Assembly (NCBI GenBank): GCA_019426215.1
Contig: CM033393.1
Location: forward strand, 22,136,591-22,200,590
Source of the DNA: Buddleja alternifolia
Taxonomy: Eukaryota > Streptophyta > Magnoliopsida > Lamiales > Scrophulariaceae
Direction: 5' to 3'
DNA length: 64,000 bases
Position numbers and translations under genes: made by a program. Below, piece after piece: positions 44,191 to 56,294 of the stretch. Numbering within the stretch: the first letter of the stretch is position 1; each line of letters starts with the position of its first letter. The notes below the pieces were generated by a model. It saw only the letters and a list, made by a program, of their open reading frames with translations, was not told the origin of the DNA and did no database searches.

Positions 44191-47100
44191 TTGGTAGTAT
44201 CTTGGCTTTCCCTTCTTAGGGAACATCTTCTTTATGCTTACTATCTCTTCAAACATGGAGCGCCAATGCTTATTGTCAGTTTTAGAAATTGGCTACATCA
44301 AGGATTTTCCTTTAGCTTTGGACAAAAGATGATTTTCTTTCTCATCTTCCCTCTTCTTGGCATCATTAAGGGAGGTCTTGAGATCACCGATATCTCTGCG
44401 CAATAGCCTTACTTCTTCAACAAGTAGAGCAACTTGTTCAATGATACTTTGAGCAACTGAGTTGGAAGTATTATGTTGCTCAATATCTACAGAAGCGTTC
44501 TGGGCTAAGTGAGAATTGAACTCCTCAGACAAACCAGTAATAAGGGGCACCATCTTATCAAGAACTTTGTTAGCACACTGAGTCGTTTGAGTCCTCAAAT
44601 TAGTGACTCGCTGGCTTTCCACAACTAGAATAATTTCTTCAGATGATTCAGCAAAACGAGAGCATGAACCCTGAATATCAAACAGAGAGTTCATTATTAC
44701 TCACCTAAACTCCTAAGCTTCAGGATCGCTATCTGAATCTGAGTCCGAAGAAGTAGAAGAACGCTCATGGGATGAGCGTGGGATTGTTGCCTTACCGTTA
44801 GATTTATTACTTATCAAAGGTGACACGACAAAATCCTAGCAAGAGAACTAGGTCGCGTAAGTAGTATCCGCAGGGACAACTATAATCTAAGTACCAAGAC
44901 TACTATATTACTCAATTCTAAGTTAAATCGGTCGATATAAAGGTTGATTAACTAATTAATAAATACTAGAAAATAAACTAAGGCAACGTCACACCAAATA
45001 AAGGGAGGAAACAATAGAGAGAAGCGATCAAGGCACATGGTTCAACCAATTATGCATTTCGATTGTGATTTAGGTTCTATTGGATTATTAGATTGATTTA
45101 GCTAAGGCGAAATTCCCTAACGTACGTACTACCCAATCTTTTGGCATAGCAACCCTACCCTTGGTAACGATTTCCTATATATCTCTATATGAAAACCCGA
45201 TTAACGAGGATGCATTTAAGGTCTAGGAATTCCCCACGTGAATGGAAAGCCACCTAAAGAAACCGAGTCTATCTCTAGTCGGTTTAACTATAGGGTATTC
45301 AATGTTTATATCTTCCCTAGGTTATTATCTCTCGATCTCTAACCTAGGCATTTTATCAAACACTTGGTGATCAAGCAAATGTAGCATTGAGATCAAATAT
45401 TGAATACATAGCTAAAACCAAAATTAATCCAATAAACACCAACAAAACAACAATCAAAATAACATAAATGGCCTATCCATGGCCTCAATCAAACAAGTTT
45501 AGCTCATATTCATGTCAAAAGTGCAAATATAAATCATACAAGTCATAGGAGATTTGAACAAATTCAAGAAACAAATATGTAAAAACTCCCTAATTCTTGT
45601 AGAGATGTGGATTCCTTGTTGAATTCTCCATGTTTTGACCTTCAATCTTCTCTTCTAAGCTCCCTCTCTCTCTATTTTCGTGTGGCAGCTGCTATCCAAG
45701 GTGAGTTAGGGTAAAAAATGGCTAAAAGGGGCATTTATAGACCAACCCGCTGCCTCGAACGCCGCGGCGTTCGAGGATGAACGCCTCGGCGTTCGTCCCC
45801 TGCTGCTCCAGCCAGTTTTGGTAAACTTCGCATAACTTTCTCTACCGATGTCGGAATTCACTGATTCAAGTTGCTGTAGAATCCTAAAACAAAGATCTAC
45901 AACTTTCCAGAAGACACTAGGGCCGAAATAAAACGATAAAGATGACAAAATTGTCTCACAAGTCACTGAATGAGAAAACTCCATCGTAAGACGTCTCTTC
46001 CGATGACGTTTTCACCTCCTTCCCTACATATCTGATCTTTGTCTTCAACATAAGAAATGTACCTTTGCCTCTTATCTTTCCATTGGTAAATCAAGTGTGT
46101 AATTTGGACATGGGTAGAGAACTTTATTCAATAAACTCTATCACTGCGCAGACAGTTTGTATCTTTATGCATGATTTACCTTCAATCCTCGTTCTTTTCC
46201 TCCAAATGTTATGTTATTCTACAAAATATGAGAAGACAAGGATCAAAGCATCATATGTGATCAAATTATCAAGAAAACAATCAAAACTAAGTCGATAAAC
46301 GGGGGAAAACTAGTGTAAAAATAACATATATCAAAAGGCTCTTCTGATTCTTCTTCAGCAATCTCATCCTGAACTTCTTGAATAGCTTGCTCAACAGATT
46401 TAGTTGCAGCATCAATCTCTACAACTTGAGCAACAATTGGAACCTCAACTGCTGGAGCGCTAGGGGCAACATCTTGCATATCAGCGTCTGTGGTTTAAGC
46501 GACTTCCACAGCAGAAGCTTGTTCCACTTCCATCTCAACCATCTCCACCTGAGGAGAAGGTTTCTCAATAGCAATGACCCAGAGTGGGCCAATCGCTTCC
46601 ATCACATGCCTTGGACTTATTATGTTGGTCAGTGGGATGTAAAATATAGAGTCTTCACGCTCTTTAGTGCTAAGTGCAAAGTGCACATCTTCTGACAGAT
46701 CAACTACTGAAATATAAGAATTATAGAAATCCAAAATAAAAGGCATCAGCGCTTGAGCAGCTTCTTGATCCACTGGCCGGATAAGTGAAAGGATTTGGGC
46801 CACTCGGATATTCTGTTCACATATAAGGACGGTTAAAAGATTATAGCCTCTGAAGATGTTGAAGCCATAATCGTTGAAGGTAATGTCTAGTGAGTGAGCA
46901 TTCTCAACAATCGCTCTTCTGTCTCTGTGAAAATCAGCATGCTCATCAGTTAAATGCATGTGCGCTTCACTAGGGCTTGGCTTGGCATCACACTTGCTTG
47001 TAGATGCCTCACCATTCAAGTCTGGAAAGATACGCTGAACAAAGTTCTAAGTACGGTGAAAAACAAAGCGTCCTCCCCCACTGAACAATTCGAGCTGCTG

Positions 47101-48204
47101 ACGAATATAGTGCTCTATAGGTTGTCTATATGAAGGCAAGTCGCTTATATTCCCAACAAGATGTTTACGCTGGTCTAGTAGAACTATAGTGAATCCGCGG
47201 TGCGGGTCGGAACTTACTCGACAAGGAATTTTGCTATTCTACTCCAAATTTAAAAAGGAATGGATACTTCATGAGCTCTTCGTGAGTGTAGAAATATAGC
47301 ACAAAGTCTTCAGCCCATTAAGCAGTATCCATCATCCATTGCCTACCATGCTTCTTAAACTTCTTGGGGTCTATTCTGGCGGCAAGGTACTTTTCAAAGC
47401 GAGTGAATTCGCTCTCATAGTCATCAGTCCAAAGTCTGGCAAGATATTCAAGCGTTTCATCCTTGAGCCAAACGATGACTGGATTTGGACGCTCAGCGAC
47501 CACTAGTCCTTTGCCTTTCCAAAACTTAAGTGGCTTAGGAGATAGAGCATTCTGAGGGGAGCGAACGACTTGAGGAAGAGCAGAGTGTCCAAGTTTATTG
47601 AGATCTTCTTCATCTGGATTCTTCAGCCAATCACCCATGTGTGGGTTCTTCAATACAATTTTGTTCGAGCAAAGAGGATAGAAAGATTCTTTTGAGCGAC
47701 ACGTGAAGTTAAAATGCTCTCGGTCAAAATTTGACATGTTGAACGCTGGTCGCCGAATATACTCAATTCGAGATTGCAGTCGCTCAAGCGAGTAAAGACC
47801 AAGATCAGCAAGCCTCTAAAAAAAGGTAAATTTATTCGAGTTAGAAATGGCAGGGTTGTGGTGAGTTTCTTGAAAGGTGATCTCCATGTCAACCAAAGTC
47901 CTGGTGTCATTTACTCTAGCGGCATAGTAGAATTCTTCATTTGCATCATAGCCACGTGGAAAGAAATTGATGACACGGGGAGGAGGTCCGTTTGGAGTGG
48001 GAACTGGAAATCACTTCAGTCGGGATAGAGGTCACTTTTATCGATCGCTCAACATGATTAGTTGCTTCACGAGCTGGTGATGTTTCAGCATCAGGAAGGA
48101 CTTGAGCAACTTCTTTAGCGATATCCACGACAGTTGTCATTTCCACATCCATTCCACAATGACTTCTGGAGGTGGAGGTATATCAGCGTCTGGGGCATTT
48201 TGAG
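44191..48204 (-). pseudogene. Extra ORF of element J, exon 3 (interrupted by K)
   Basis: Corresponds to 6790-7390 plus 13449-15250 of element A. Pieces in the minus strand: 47946-48152, 47318-47737, 46495-47019, 46327-46479, then insertion K, then 44293-44694 and 44190-44256. The last two hold the coiled-coil-like segment (V-A-L-L-V-E-E-V-R-L-L-R-R-D-I). Stops and shifts separate the pieces, so it is inactive. It fills the place where A has element B, showing the uninterrupted arrangement. Confidence 0.75.
44821..46326 (-). mobile_element. Insertion K: probable solo LTR in the extra ORF of J
   Basis: 1506 bp, TGTTATTTTTACACTAG to ...TTTGTCGTGTCA on the minus strand, absent from element A at this site. 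TG...CA ends and no coding suggest a solo LTR, possibly gypsy. The flanks do not give a clean 5-bp duplication: instead CCTTTTGATA (with TA before the TG) and CCTTTGATA are repeated, about 9-10 bp. Holds GC-rich palindromic words near 45755-45795 (CGAACGCCGCGGCGTTCG). Confidence 0.55.
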
Positions 48205-48282
48205 CTTATACATGCAAGCGTTTGAGACACAAAACAAGATTTCTACTAAGGAAATACGAGATAAACAGACATAGACGCTTAC
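48205..48282 (-). other. Intron-like segment 2 in the extra ORF of J (78 bp)
   Basis: On the minus strand it starts GTAAGCGTC and ends ATGTATAAG, is T-rich, and has the size of a short plant intron. Element A has the flanks joined directly (...CCTCAGG / CTCAAAA..., between 6789 and 6790). Removing it restores alignment to A without gap. Confidence 0.8.
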
Positions 48283-48468
48283 CCTGAGGACTTTCTTCGA
48301 CTGTAGTAGTTGCTTGATCTATAGGAACTTCAGTCGCCATAGCCTCAGGCTCCGAAACTTCTTCAACAAAATCTAAATCGAGGAAAGAAGTGAGGGGATC
48401 GGCATGTATGGGAATATTCAATGTCTCAAGGGTGTTAAGAACATTCTGGATTTCTGCTTCACATTCGG
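48283..48468 (-). pseudogene. Extra ORF of element J, exon 2
   Basis: 186 bp, 62 codons if joined in frame, aligned to 6604-6789 of A. Contains L-N-T-L-E-T-L and P-L-T-S-F-L-D-L-D, matching A. Open on its own. Confidence 0.75.
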
Positions 48469-48548
48469 CTGAAAGATTTTATTCTAGCGTTAAAAAAGAA
48501 AACCTAACGAGGAAAGGATAGAATACATTGTCTATCACAAGTACTTAC
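48469..48548 (-). other. Intron-like segment 1 in the extra ORF of J (80 bp)
   Basis: On the minus strand it begins GTAAGTACTT, a perfect plant donor, and ends AATCTTTCAG, a perfect acceptor with a T-rich tract. Element A lacks it exactly, with ...TTTTAGG / CTCGAAT... joined at 6603/6604. As 80 is not a multiple of three it would break the frame if kept. Confidence 0.85.
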
Positions 48549-49891
48549 CCTGAAAACAAGCATACTTCTCAAAAGGAGCAGCATGGAGCGAGTCTTTTAC
48601 TTCCTCGGATTACCGCAAAGTGAATTTGGGGAGAGGTAAGTTTTTTTCCTTTCTGTTATGGACCAGGCAATGGATGACTCTCTTCAATAGGTGAGTTGGT
48701 CTGACCTGAGTCTGACCCAACACTCAGGAACAATCCATACTTCTTCAGGAATGGTTCCAGAAGGAGGAGGGGGAGGAGCACTCGCTGGTTCTTCAGTCCC
48801 TGGCTCGGCTGGAGCACTGGTTAATCTGCTTGGCGTGGGCTGAGGAGTACGCCTGTGTGCTTGTGGTACTTCTTCGCCTGGGGGAGGAGAAGGTGATTTA
48901 GGAGAAGGAGAGGGAGACTTTTACTTCTGCTTCGTCAGCTTCTTCTTCTGCTTCTTTACTGGCTTGGATGGCTCAGTGACTTTCAAAGCTATCTTTATTT
49001 TCGGTCGCTTAACCACCACTTCCTCTTCGGATGACGATGAAGACGATGTTGCTTGATCCTTATCATCACTGCGAACTATTCCTTCAGCAAGGAGTCACTC
49101 ACGTTCCTCCTTGGGAACAACTGCACCACCCTGTCGCTTAGGTTTCAGCAATTCACTGATCATTTTCTTACCATAAAATTTAAGCGCTGGGACTTTCTTA
49201 CCAGCGGTATTGACTAAACCGCTAGCACTTAACAATACAATCCCATAAGGCTTGGGATTTACAGATTCTGTCATCGCTGCCTTAAAGCAATTAAAGACAT
49301 ACTAAGACCAGTTTATCTTCAACTTGATCAGGATGGCCGTCATCATCTTGTATTGAATGTTGGAGATCTTACCAAAGCTTCCTTTCCTGCATTCGATCAT
49401 TTTGGAGTAGATATCAGCCAGAATGACATATTCTCCTTTCATGTCATTCTTCTTGAAATTCACTTCATATGCAGCTTCCACGTCATCCTTCTTGACCAGT
49501 TCCCAGACCTTGGTGGCATTTCCAAAGGTCACTTCTTCTACTTCTCAACCATCACTAGGCAGTTGCAGTATGGAAGATAGAAGTTGAGGGGTGAGAACGA
49601 ATGTTTCTTGGGCAAAAGAAAGACATAAGAGATAGAATTCCCATCGTCTGAAATCACAGCATTTTGGAAGAAGAACAGGGTTTCTTTATCAAGAAGATTG
49701 GAATGGGAAGTCAACATGTGTCTTAGACCTGATTCTTCGATGAGAGGAAGAATGGTCCTCAAAGGGAAGTTTTTGTTTTCGAAAAGGTACTTCCAGTTTA
49801 CTAGGAATCCGACATTAACTATTACTTGCTTCTCAGTTTTGGACTTAGCAAATTTTTCGGCGGTAGTTTTTGAAGATTTTGGTGGCGCCAT
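48549..49891 (-). pseudogene. Extra ORF of element J, exon 1
   Basis: ATG at 49889-49891, same start region as A at 5367 (M-A-P-x-K-S-S-K). Pieces 49538-49891 and 49302-49532 match the globular N-terminal region; then a stop-ridden stretch with the same Ser-rich, Lys-rich and Pro-rich segments as A down to 48549. Several shifts and stops make it inactive. Confidence 0.75.
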
Positions 49892-50060
49892 TGATGAGGG
49901 ATTGAAGATTTTTGAGAGAGTTAAAAGGAAATCTTTTTGCCTTGAGAGATTTTTACAGAAAGGAAATTTTGGAAGTGGTAAAGTTTTTCTGTAAAAATTT
50001 GAAGGGATTAAATAGAAGACAAAAAGTAACTCCTCAATAGCTTAGATAAAAGCCAAATGT
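49892..50060 (-). promoter_or_regulatory. Putative internal promoter of the extra ORF (element J)
   Basis: Aligned to 5195-5366 of A. The box reads TATTTAAT (about 50007-50014), followed by CCCTTCAAA and the same CT-rich leader up to the ATG. Counterpart to the TATATAAAT box in A; slightly degraded here. Confidence 0.45.
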
Positions 50061-50748
50061 CAAGTAATTAACTTGGGAAAGAAAACATTAAATCTGAGCC
50101 ATTTAATCATAAAGACGGATATAAAAAGGCGTTTAATCATAAAGACGGATAAATTTGGTTAACTGCTGTGAAATATAAAATTTTGGAGTCCGCAATTACT
50201 TTTCAAAAACGTTTGAGATTTTGAGAATGTTCAGCGTGGGTTGCACGCGCCTAATGGTACGTTGACACGTACCCAGACACATGCATTTACTGAATGGCCT
50301 AGTTTAGATAGGAATCATTAACCGTCAGTTTGATTTGATAGGAGCGCGTGGGCAGTTGTCAAATCTTACCTTTTTGGACTTGTCCACACGCTACCTTTTA
50401 GCGATGAAAACAATGCATGATTTTCAGAGAAGGTTCTTTAGCGTTTGAGTGGGAATATTCTTAACGTTGAAGTCTTTTAATAAAATTTGATCGCTTTTAA
50501 AGGATATATTTATTTAATTTTATTAGAGATTGATTTTGTCATGCACAACAGATATGCGCTAATGATCAATGCACATAATTGTTGAAAATCAATTTTTGAT
50601 CATAGACGCTTATTGGTTGGAATAAGTACAATTTTACAGTTCTCCCTAAAATTGATAACTCATTTCAATTTAAAAAACGCTTTAGACAAAATAATAAAGT
50701 GGAATCTCCCTAAATTATATGCCTATGAAAGATATGATGCTTTATGAT
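50061..50748 (-). other. Spacer between pol and extra ORF of element J
   Basis: Noncoding, aligned to 4471-5190 of A. A short direct duplication (GGCGTTTAATCATAAAGACGG and neighbours) is seen near 50105-50150. PPT-like AGGGAGA boxes near 50645 and 50710 replace the AGGGGGAA boxes of A. Confidence 0.55.
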
Positions 50749-51634
50749 TAAGCGTTTAAATGAATCATACCTAATTCACTTCTCAAAGTGAGAAAACGTT
50801 GTTCGGTGAGGGCTTTGGTGAAGATATCTGCCAATTGTTTGGCAGTACCAATGAAATGCATGGAGATATCTTTCTTTTGAACATGGTCACGCTAGAAATG
50901 GTAGCGAATGTCAATGTGTTTAGTTCTAGAATGAAGGACTGGGTTTTGGGTCATAGCTAAAGCGCTTTGGTTATCACAATGGATTGGGGTAGGACCTATG
51001 ATTGTTCCATAATCTCTAAGTTCTTGCCTCATCTAAAGGATTTGTGCACAACAGCTTCCAGCAGCTACATACTCTGCCTTAGTGGTAGAAGTCGCTATGG
51101 ATTGTTGTTTCTTACTATGTCACGAAATCAATCTATCACCTAGAAATTGACATGTACCACTTGTAATCTTTCTATCTATTTTGCATCTTGCAAAATCTGC
51201 GTCTGAATAATCAATTAGTTCAAAAGGAGAGTCCCTTGGATACTAAAGCCCACATTTTGTGTGCCTTTTAGGTGTTTAAGGATTCTCTTGGTAGCAATTA
51301 AGTGTGATTCTTTTGGATTAGCTTGAAAGCGTGCACACATGCATACCGAAAACATAGTATGAGGTCTACTAGCGGTAAGATAAAAAAGTGATCCAATGAT
51401 ACCTCTATAGTTAGTGATATCAATTTTTTTCCCACTTTCATCTTTATCTAACTTAAGCGTTCGGCTCATTGGAATTTTTGAAGATGATGCATTCTCCATA
51501 CCAAATTTCTTAATCATATCTCTTGTATATTTAGCTTGGTTTATAAATATGCCATTAGGGAGTTGTTTAACTTGTAATCCTAAGAAGAAGGTTAATTCAC
51601 CCATCATGCTCATTTCAAATTGATCTTGCATCAT
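50749..51634 (-). pseudogene. RT end and RNase H of element J
   Basis: 51215-51634 is open and holds the RT C-terminal part (F-F-L-G-L-Q-V, Y-R-G-I-I-G-S-L-F-Y-L). From 51214 a shift and several stops run through RNase H, but [17 protein letters not shown] and the end motif A-D-I-F-T-K-A-L are all readable. Inactive. Confidence 0.8.
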
Positions 51635-52924
51635 TTTCGAAAATTTCTCACACAGTCGCTTATTAGTAGATCCGAATATAATATCATCAATATAAATTTG
51701 GACTAAGAGAATATCTTCATTATGGGTAATTTTAAATAACGTTGTATCAATGCTGCCTTTTGAAAAACCTTTACCTATAAGGAAGATAGAGAGAGTGTCA
51801 TACCATGCTCTTGGTGCTTGTTTAAGGCCATAAAGTGCTTATCCAATTTGTAGACCATACGTTTCCCATGGTTGTTGATGAATCCTGGTGGTTGCTTCAC
51901 ATATATTTATTCTTGGAGTTTACCATTCAGGATAGCACTCTTCACGTCCATTTGGTACACTGCGAACTTGTTGAATGCAGCAAACGCTAGGAACATCCGA
52001 ATCGCTTCAAGATGGACTACTGGGGCATACGTCTCATCAAAATCAATACCCTCTTCTTGGAAATAACCCTGAGCGACTAATCTGGTTTTGTTTCTTATAA
52101 CTATGCCAGCTTCATCCATCTTATTTCTAAAAACCCATCTAGTCCCAATAACTCCTTGGTGAGTTGGTCTTGGTACTAGCATCCAAACCTTACTTCTCTC
52201 AAATTGGTTAAGCTCTTCTTGCATCGCTTCTACCCAACTTGAATCGCTGAGCGCTTCATCAACTTTCTTTGGTTCCATTTGAGATAGGAAGTTTGCAAAC
52301 ATGACCTCATTGATTGTAGCTGCCCTAGTTCTAACAGGTGCTCCAATATCTCCAATAACTAGCTCTGGTGGATGATCTCTAAGCCATTTACGATCTGGTT
52401 GGAACGGGTTGAGAGACTCTTGATTATCAATCGCTTGACCCTCATTTGTCTCTTGCGCAGTCGCTACATCATTCACAATTCCAATTTGCTCTTGATGGTC
52501 ATTCTCTTCATGATCATCAGCATGTCTGCCAGTATCATCATTAGTAACCTCATGAGTAACCTTAGGATTAGGCACAAAGATCTCTTCATCCTCATCATCA
52601 TCACTATCATCACCAAGATTGATTTGTGACGCTTGTTGGACAAGACCTTCAATTCCTACATCATAAGTATTAACCTTACTCAGTTCTTGGTTAGCATCAT
52701 CAAACACAACATGAATGGATTCTTCAACCTTTGATTTGATCTTATTTAGGATGCGAAAACTCTTTCCACTTTTGGCGTAGCCTAGAAAGATTCCCTCATC
52801 CGCTTTATGATCAAATGTCCTTAGATTGTGGGATCCATTGTTATGAATGAAATATTTTGAACCAAATATATGAAAATATGAAACGTTTGGCTGACGTCCC
52901 TTCCACAACTCATATGGAGTCTTT
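51635..52924 (-). pseudogene. Integrase C-terminus and RT N-terminal part of element J
   Basis: Open from 52908 to 51907 (333 codons): integrase end W-K-G-R-Q-P-N, acidic linker, then W-V-F-R-N-K-M-D-E-A-G, F-D-E-T-Y-A-P and Q-M-D-V-K-S-A-I-L-N-G-K-L-Q-E, closing at a TAA where A has GAA. Beyond, a broken stretch contains the catalytic motif as Y-I-D-D (51683-51694). Integrase and RT are cut apart from the upstream frame by an insertion of one base near 52955 and a TAA near 52931. Confidence 0.8.
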
Positions 52925-53960
52925 TCATGTTACTTGTTGATCATACACCGGTTCTCTGAGTGTAGCAAGTGATATTGATAGCTTCGGCCCAAAACCTTTG
53001 AGGCAGCTTGGACTCTGCCAACATCGTCCTAGCGGCTTCTTTAAGCGTTCTGTTTCATCGCTCGGCCACTCCATTTTGTTGAGGTGTTCTAGGCGCAAAA
53101 TACTCATGAAGTATTCCAACGTCTGTACAAAACTTCTCAACAATATGGTTAGTAAATTCAGTTTCTCTATCATTTCTAATTCTCGTCACCTTTAAATCTT
53201 TCGATGTTTGTAATTGATGAATTAGCGCTGTGAGCTTGACATTAGTTTCATCTTTGGTTGCTAAAAGTTCTACCCATGTATAGCGAGAGAAATCATCAAC
53301 TATTACTAGTGAGTACTTTTTACCACTAACATTCATGATTTGAATAGAACCAAACAAATCTAAATGCAATAGTTCTAGTCTAGCAGTAGATAGATGAGGT
53401 TTCTTCTTAAAAGATGACTTAACTTGTTTACCCATTTGGTATGCATCACATAAGCGATTTTTCTGAAAGGAACCATTAGGTAATCCCTGTACTAGATTTA
53501 GCAATATTAACTGAGATATTGCCTTAAAGTTGAGGTGATTCATTTTTCTATGCCATAACCAACCCAATTCATTTTGACTTTTAGCAACAAAGCATGTGGG
53601 GTTGTTATCTATTGTTGAATCCCAATCCACTAAATACACATTGTTTGTTCTTTTTCCTCTTAATTTAGTAGACTTAGTCTTAGTGTCGTTAACATAGCAA
53701 CAATCGTCTGAGAATTTAACTTCAAAGCCTCTATCACAAAATTGACTAATGCTTAATAAATTATGCTTAAGACCCTCAACATAATATACATCACTTATCA
53801 TGATGTTCTCCTTATGCTTGTTACCTATACCTTTGGTTTTACCTTTGGAGTTATCACTGAATATAACTTGAGGACCGTTGGTTGCATGATAGTTGATCAA
53901 GAGATCCTTTGAGCCAGTCATATGCCTTGATGGCCCGCTATCAATGTACTAAACTGAAGT
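52925..53960 (-). pseudogene. Protease end, gag-pre-integrase and integrase core of element J
   Basis: Open 53055-53921 (288 codons). Upstream the D-S-G protease motif is present but preceded by TAG in place of the W codon of A. Then gag-pre-integrase (L-L-S-I-S-Q-F-C, zinc-site H and C residues around M-N-H-L and L-C-D-A), integrase V-D-D-F-S-R-Y-T-W-V, a divergent R-N-D-R-E-T-E-F with its aspartate kept, and P-Q-Q-N-G-V-A-E-R. The frame stops where A has CGA and J has TGA, a C-to-T change at a CpG. Confidence 0.8.
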
Positions 53961-54786
53961 ATCGGTGTTGGCTCTAGTTACCTTCATTTAAAGGGCAGTT
54001 CTAATTCTTCTTAGGTACCCATGTTGTTTTGGGTCCTTCAATGTTAGTAGCTTTGGTTTGAATTAAAACTTTCGGAACCCATATTTGCCTTGTCTTCATT
54101 ACGGGAAGATTGGCCTTCTTGGGTTTCGGTTTGTGTTGTGTGTGCTTTTTAGGTGTTTAGTAATATCCTTGATTATAATAGTAATTATAGTCATAATCAT
54201 AATCATAATTATCATAGTATCGATAGTATGATCTAGATCTTTGAGGATATTGATGCTGGTATTTCCTCGGCACTAGCTCAGGAGTCGCTTTTGGCAATTA
54301 ACGCTTAGCGTTTGATTCACTTGTAGATAGTTTATCCTTAGCCTTCTGAGCGTTTGGAAGAACCTTCTTCTGTGAATCATTCATTTTCGTCTTCTCCTTG
54401 TTGCCTGATTATTGACCTTCTCATTTGGCCTCTTGCCATTGTCCTTGGGTTCATTCAGCGTTTGACTGTTTGAACTCTTCTCAACAAAGAATACACCCTT
54501 TCCTTTGTTGGTTGCCGTAACCTTAGAAGCTTTTGATTTTTAACCAAATTTATCACAACCTAAATCGCTCTTTTCACCAAAAAGTCTGGTTACTTCAGTT
54601 ACATTATCAAGCTTCCTTGACGCTTTGGATAATGATGAGACAAACTGCTCTGATTTGGCAAGTTTAGCGATCAATTCAACTTCTCTCTTGACTCTTCAAT
54701 ATCACTTTTCAGTTGGATAATTTCACTCTCAAGCGATTGATTCTTCTCAATGCATTGTTGCTGAATTTGCAACTCTGCCTTGAGCA
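53961..54786 (-). pseudogene. Gag end / protease linker of element J
   Basis: The gag frame shifts near 54840 and continues in 54671-54856 as a charged, heptad-like segment (S-L-E-S-E-I-I-Q-L-K-S-D-I). The rest, down to 53961, is homologous to Sirevirus-type linker but full of stops. A run of short ATTATAATCATA-like repeats lies at about 54175-54225. This is the part deleted from element A. Confidence 0.55.
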
Positions 54787-56202
54787 TCATTCTATCACTT
54801 GTGAGCGATGAAATGATATCAAAGTGATTTGATATAATTTGGTGGCATCTTGACAATCTTTATAATATTCATTTACTTTGTCAAGTAATTCATCACAAGA
54901 AAGAGGATGAGATAATTTCGTGTTTACCTTAGATAGCGAGTCATCAGACGCTTCTTCATCTCTCGCCATAAGACAAATTAACGCTGAGTCGTTTGATGGC
55001 TCATCATCACTGCTTTCATCTGATGATTCCAAGTCCTCTTCAGATGTGGAGAATGGTTCAGATTCCGCTAGCAAACCTTGTTGGCGCAAGTTGCTCCTGA
55101 ATTGATTTCTATCCGCATAGTCTTGCCTTGTCAACTTAGACACATTTAGATAAAGGCAATTTACCTGGTAGTGCCCTGGTTTCCTGCAGTTATAAAAAAA
55201 GTTAGTTTTCATTTTCTGTTCAGTTGATAACCTTTTGGAAACTACTGGCGCTGAGAGATTCTGAGTAAGGGACGGAGGCGCTTGGTATTGAACTAGCGCT
55301 ACTAGTTGAGGTGCAGAATACACTGGCGCTTGATAATGAGGCGCTGGTGTAGGGGGAGGGGTTTGAAATGAAGTTTGTCCAATAGGGTTTCTATTTTCAT
55401 ATCTCAGGAATTTCTTAACCAATAAAGCCATCTCTTTTTTCTCATTGGATTCCGTTGATTTTGCCTCACTAATCACTTTACCGTTACTTTTGGTAGTAGC
55501 GATTAAAGCTCTTGATTCAGTCGCTGAAGTCGATGTGTCGCTGACTTCACCCAATTCAAACTCAAATGCTTTTAACTCTGAAAACACATGTTTTGGAGTT
55601 AGAGTCTCCAAAGTTTGTGATTCTCTCATGGCAATAGTCTTAATCAAATACTTGCTAAGAAGACTTCTAAATATCTTGTTAACCATTTCCTTGTTGGTCA
55701 ACTCCTTGTCTAGTGACGCTAATTCTGTGATGAGCAAAGTGAACCTTGCGTCCAATTGTTCTAGCGTCTCGTTGGGCTGCATCTTGAAATGCTCAAATCT
55801 TTGCATGGCTATGGAGAGCTTATTCTCCTTCATCTGTGCTGAACCTTCACACACGATAGCCAACTTATCACATATCTCTTTTGAAGTCTTACATTGCTTG
55901 ATCTTGTTGAACAATGCATCATTGTCTCCTAACACTGAGTATAGAGCACTTTGTCCAACAATATCTAGATTCGCTCTTTTTCTATCTTCTGGCGTCCATT
56001 CTGACTTAGGCTTCTTGACATAACCATCTGGAGTAGCTTCAGTCGCTCCAGGGGCTCGAGTTATAAATTTCATGATTTGAATGGGGCCATCTGTAATTAC
56101 ATCACACATCTCATTATCACAAGAACATAAATATGTAAATGCTCTAAGTTTCCATGAGTCATAATTTGACTCAACCAGCTTAGGCATCTTGTTAAAAACC
56201 AT
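54787..56202 (-). pseudogene. gag (capsid and zinc knuckle) of element J
   Basis: 471 codons open from ATG at 56202. UBN2-type copia capsid: Y-D-S-W-K-L-R-A-F (residues ~14-22), N-A-L-F-N-K-I-K-Q-C-K-T-S-K-E-I-C-D-K-L around 100, F-K-M-Q-P-N-E-T-L-E-Q-L-D-A-R-F around 140, then a Pro-rich stretch and a zinc knuckle at about 334-350. In the knuckle (C-x2-C-x4-H-x4-C) the first Cys is replaced by Phe (F-Y-N-C-R-K-P-G-H-Y-Q-V-N-C). The end is shifted near 54840. The capsid part is the best preserved gag in the window, but the lost Cys and the broken pol mean it is not functional as an element. An antisense 192-codon frame at 55445-56023 is its shadow. Confidence 0.8.
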
Positions 56203-56294
56203 GATATAAGATTAAAAGAAATAAAGCGACTAAGTTTAGAAAAATGGATCTAAACAAGCAGTTACGCTTGGAAACGCTTAGGTTTCTACTTCAA

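Noticed and set aside
55445..56023. 192-codon plus-strand open frame
   Set aside because: It lies fully antisense to the well-recognised gag of element J and has no motif of its own.
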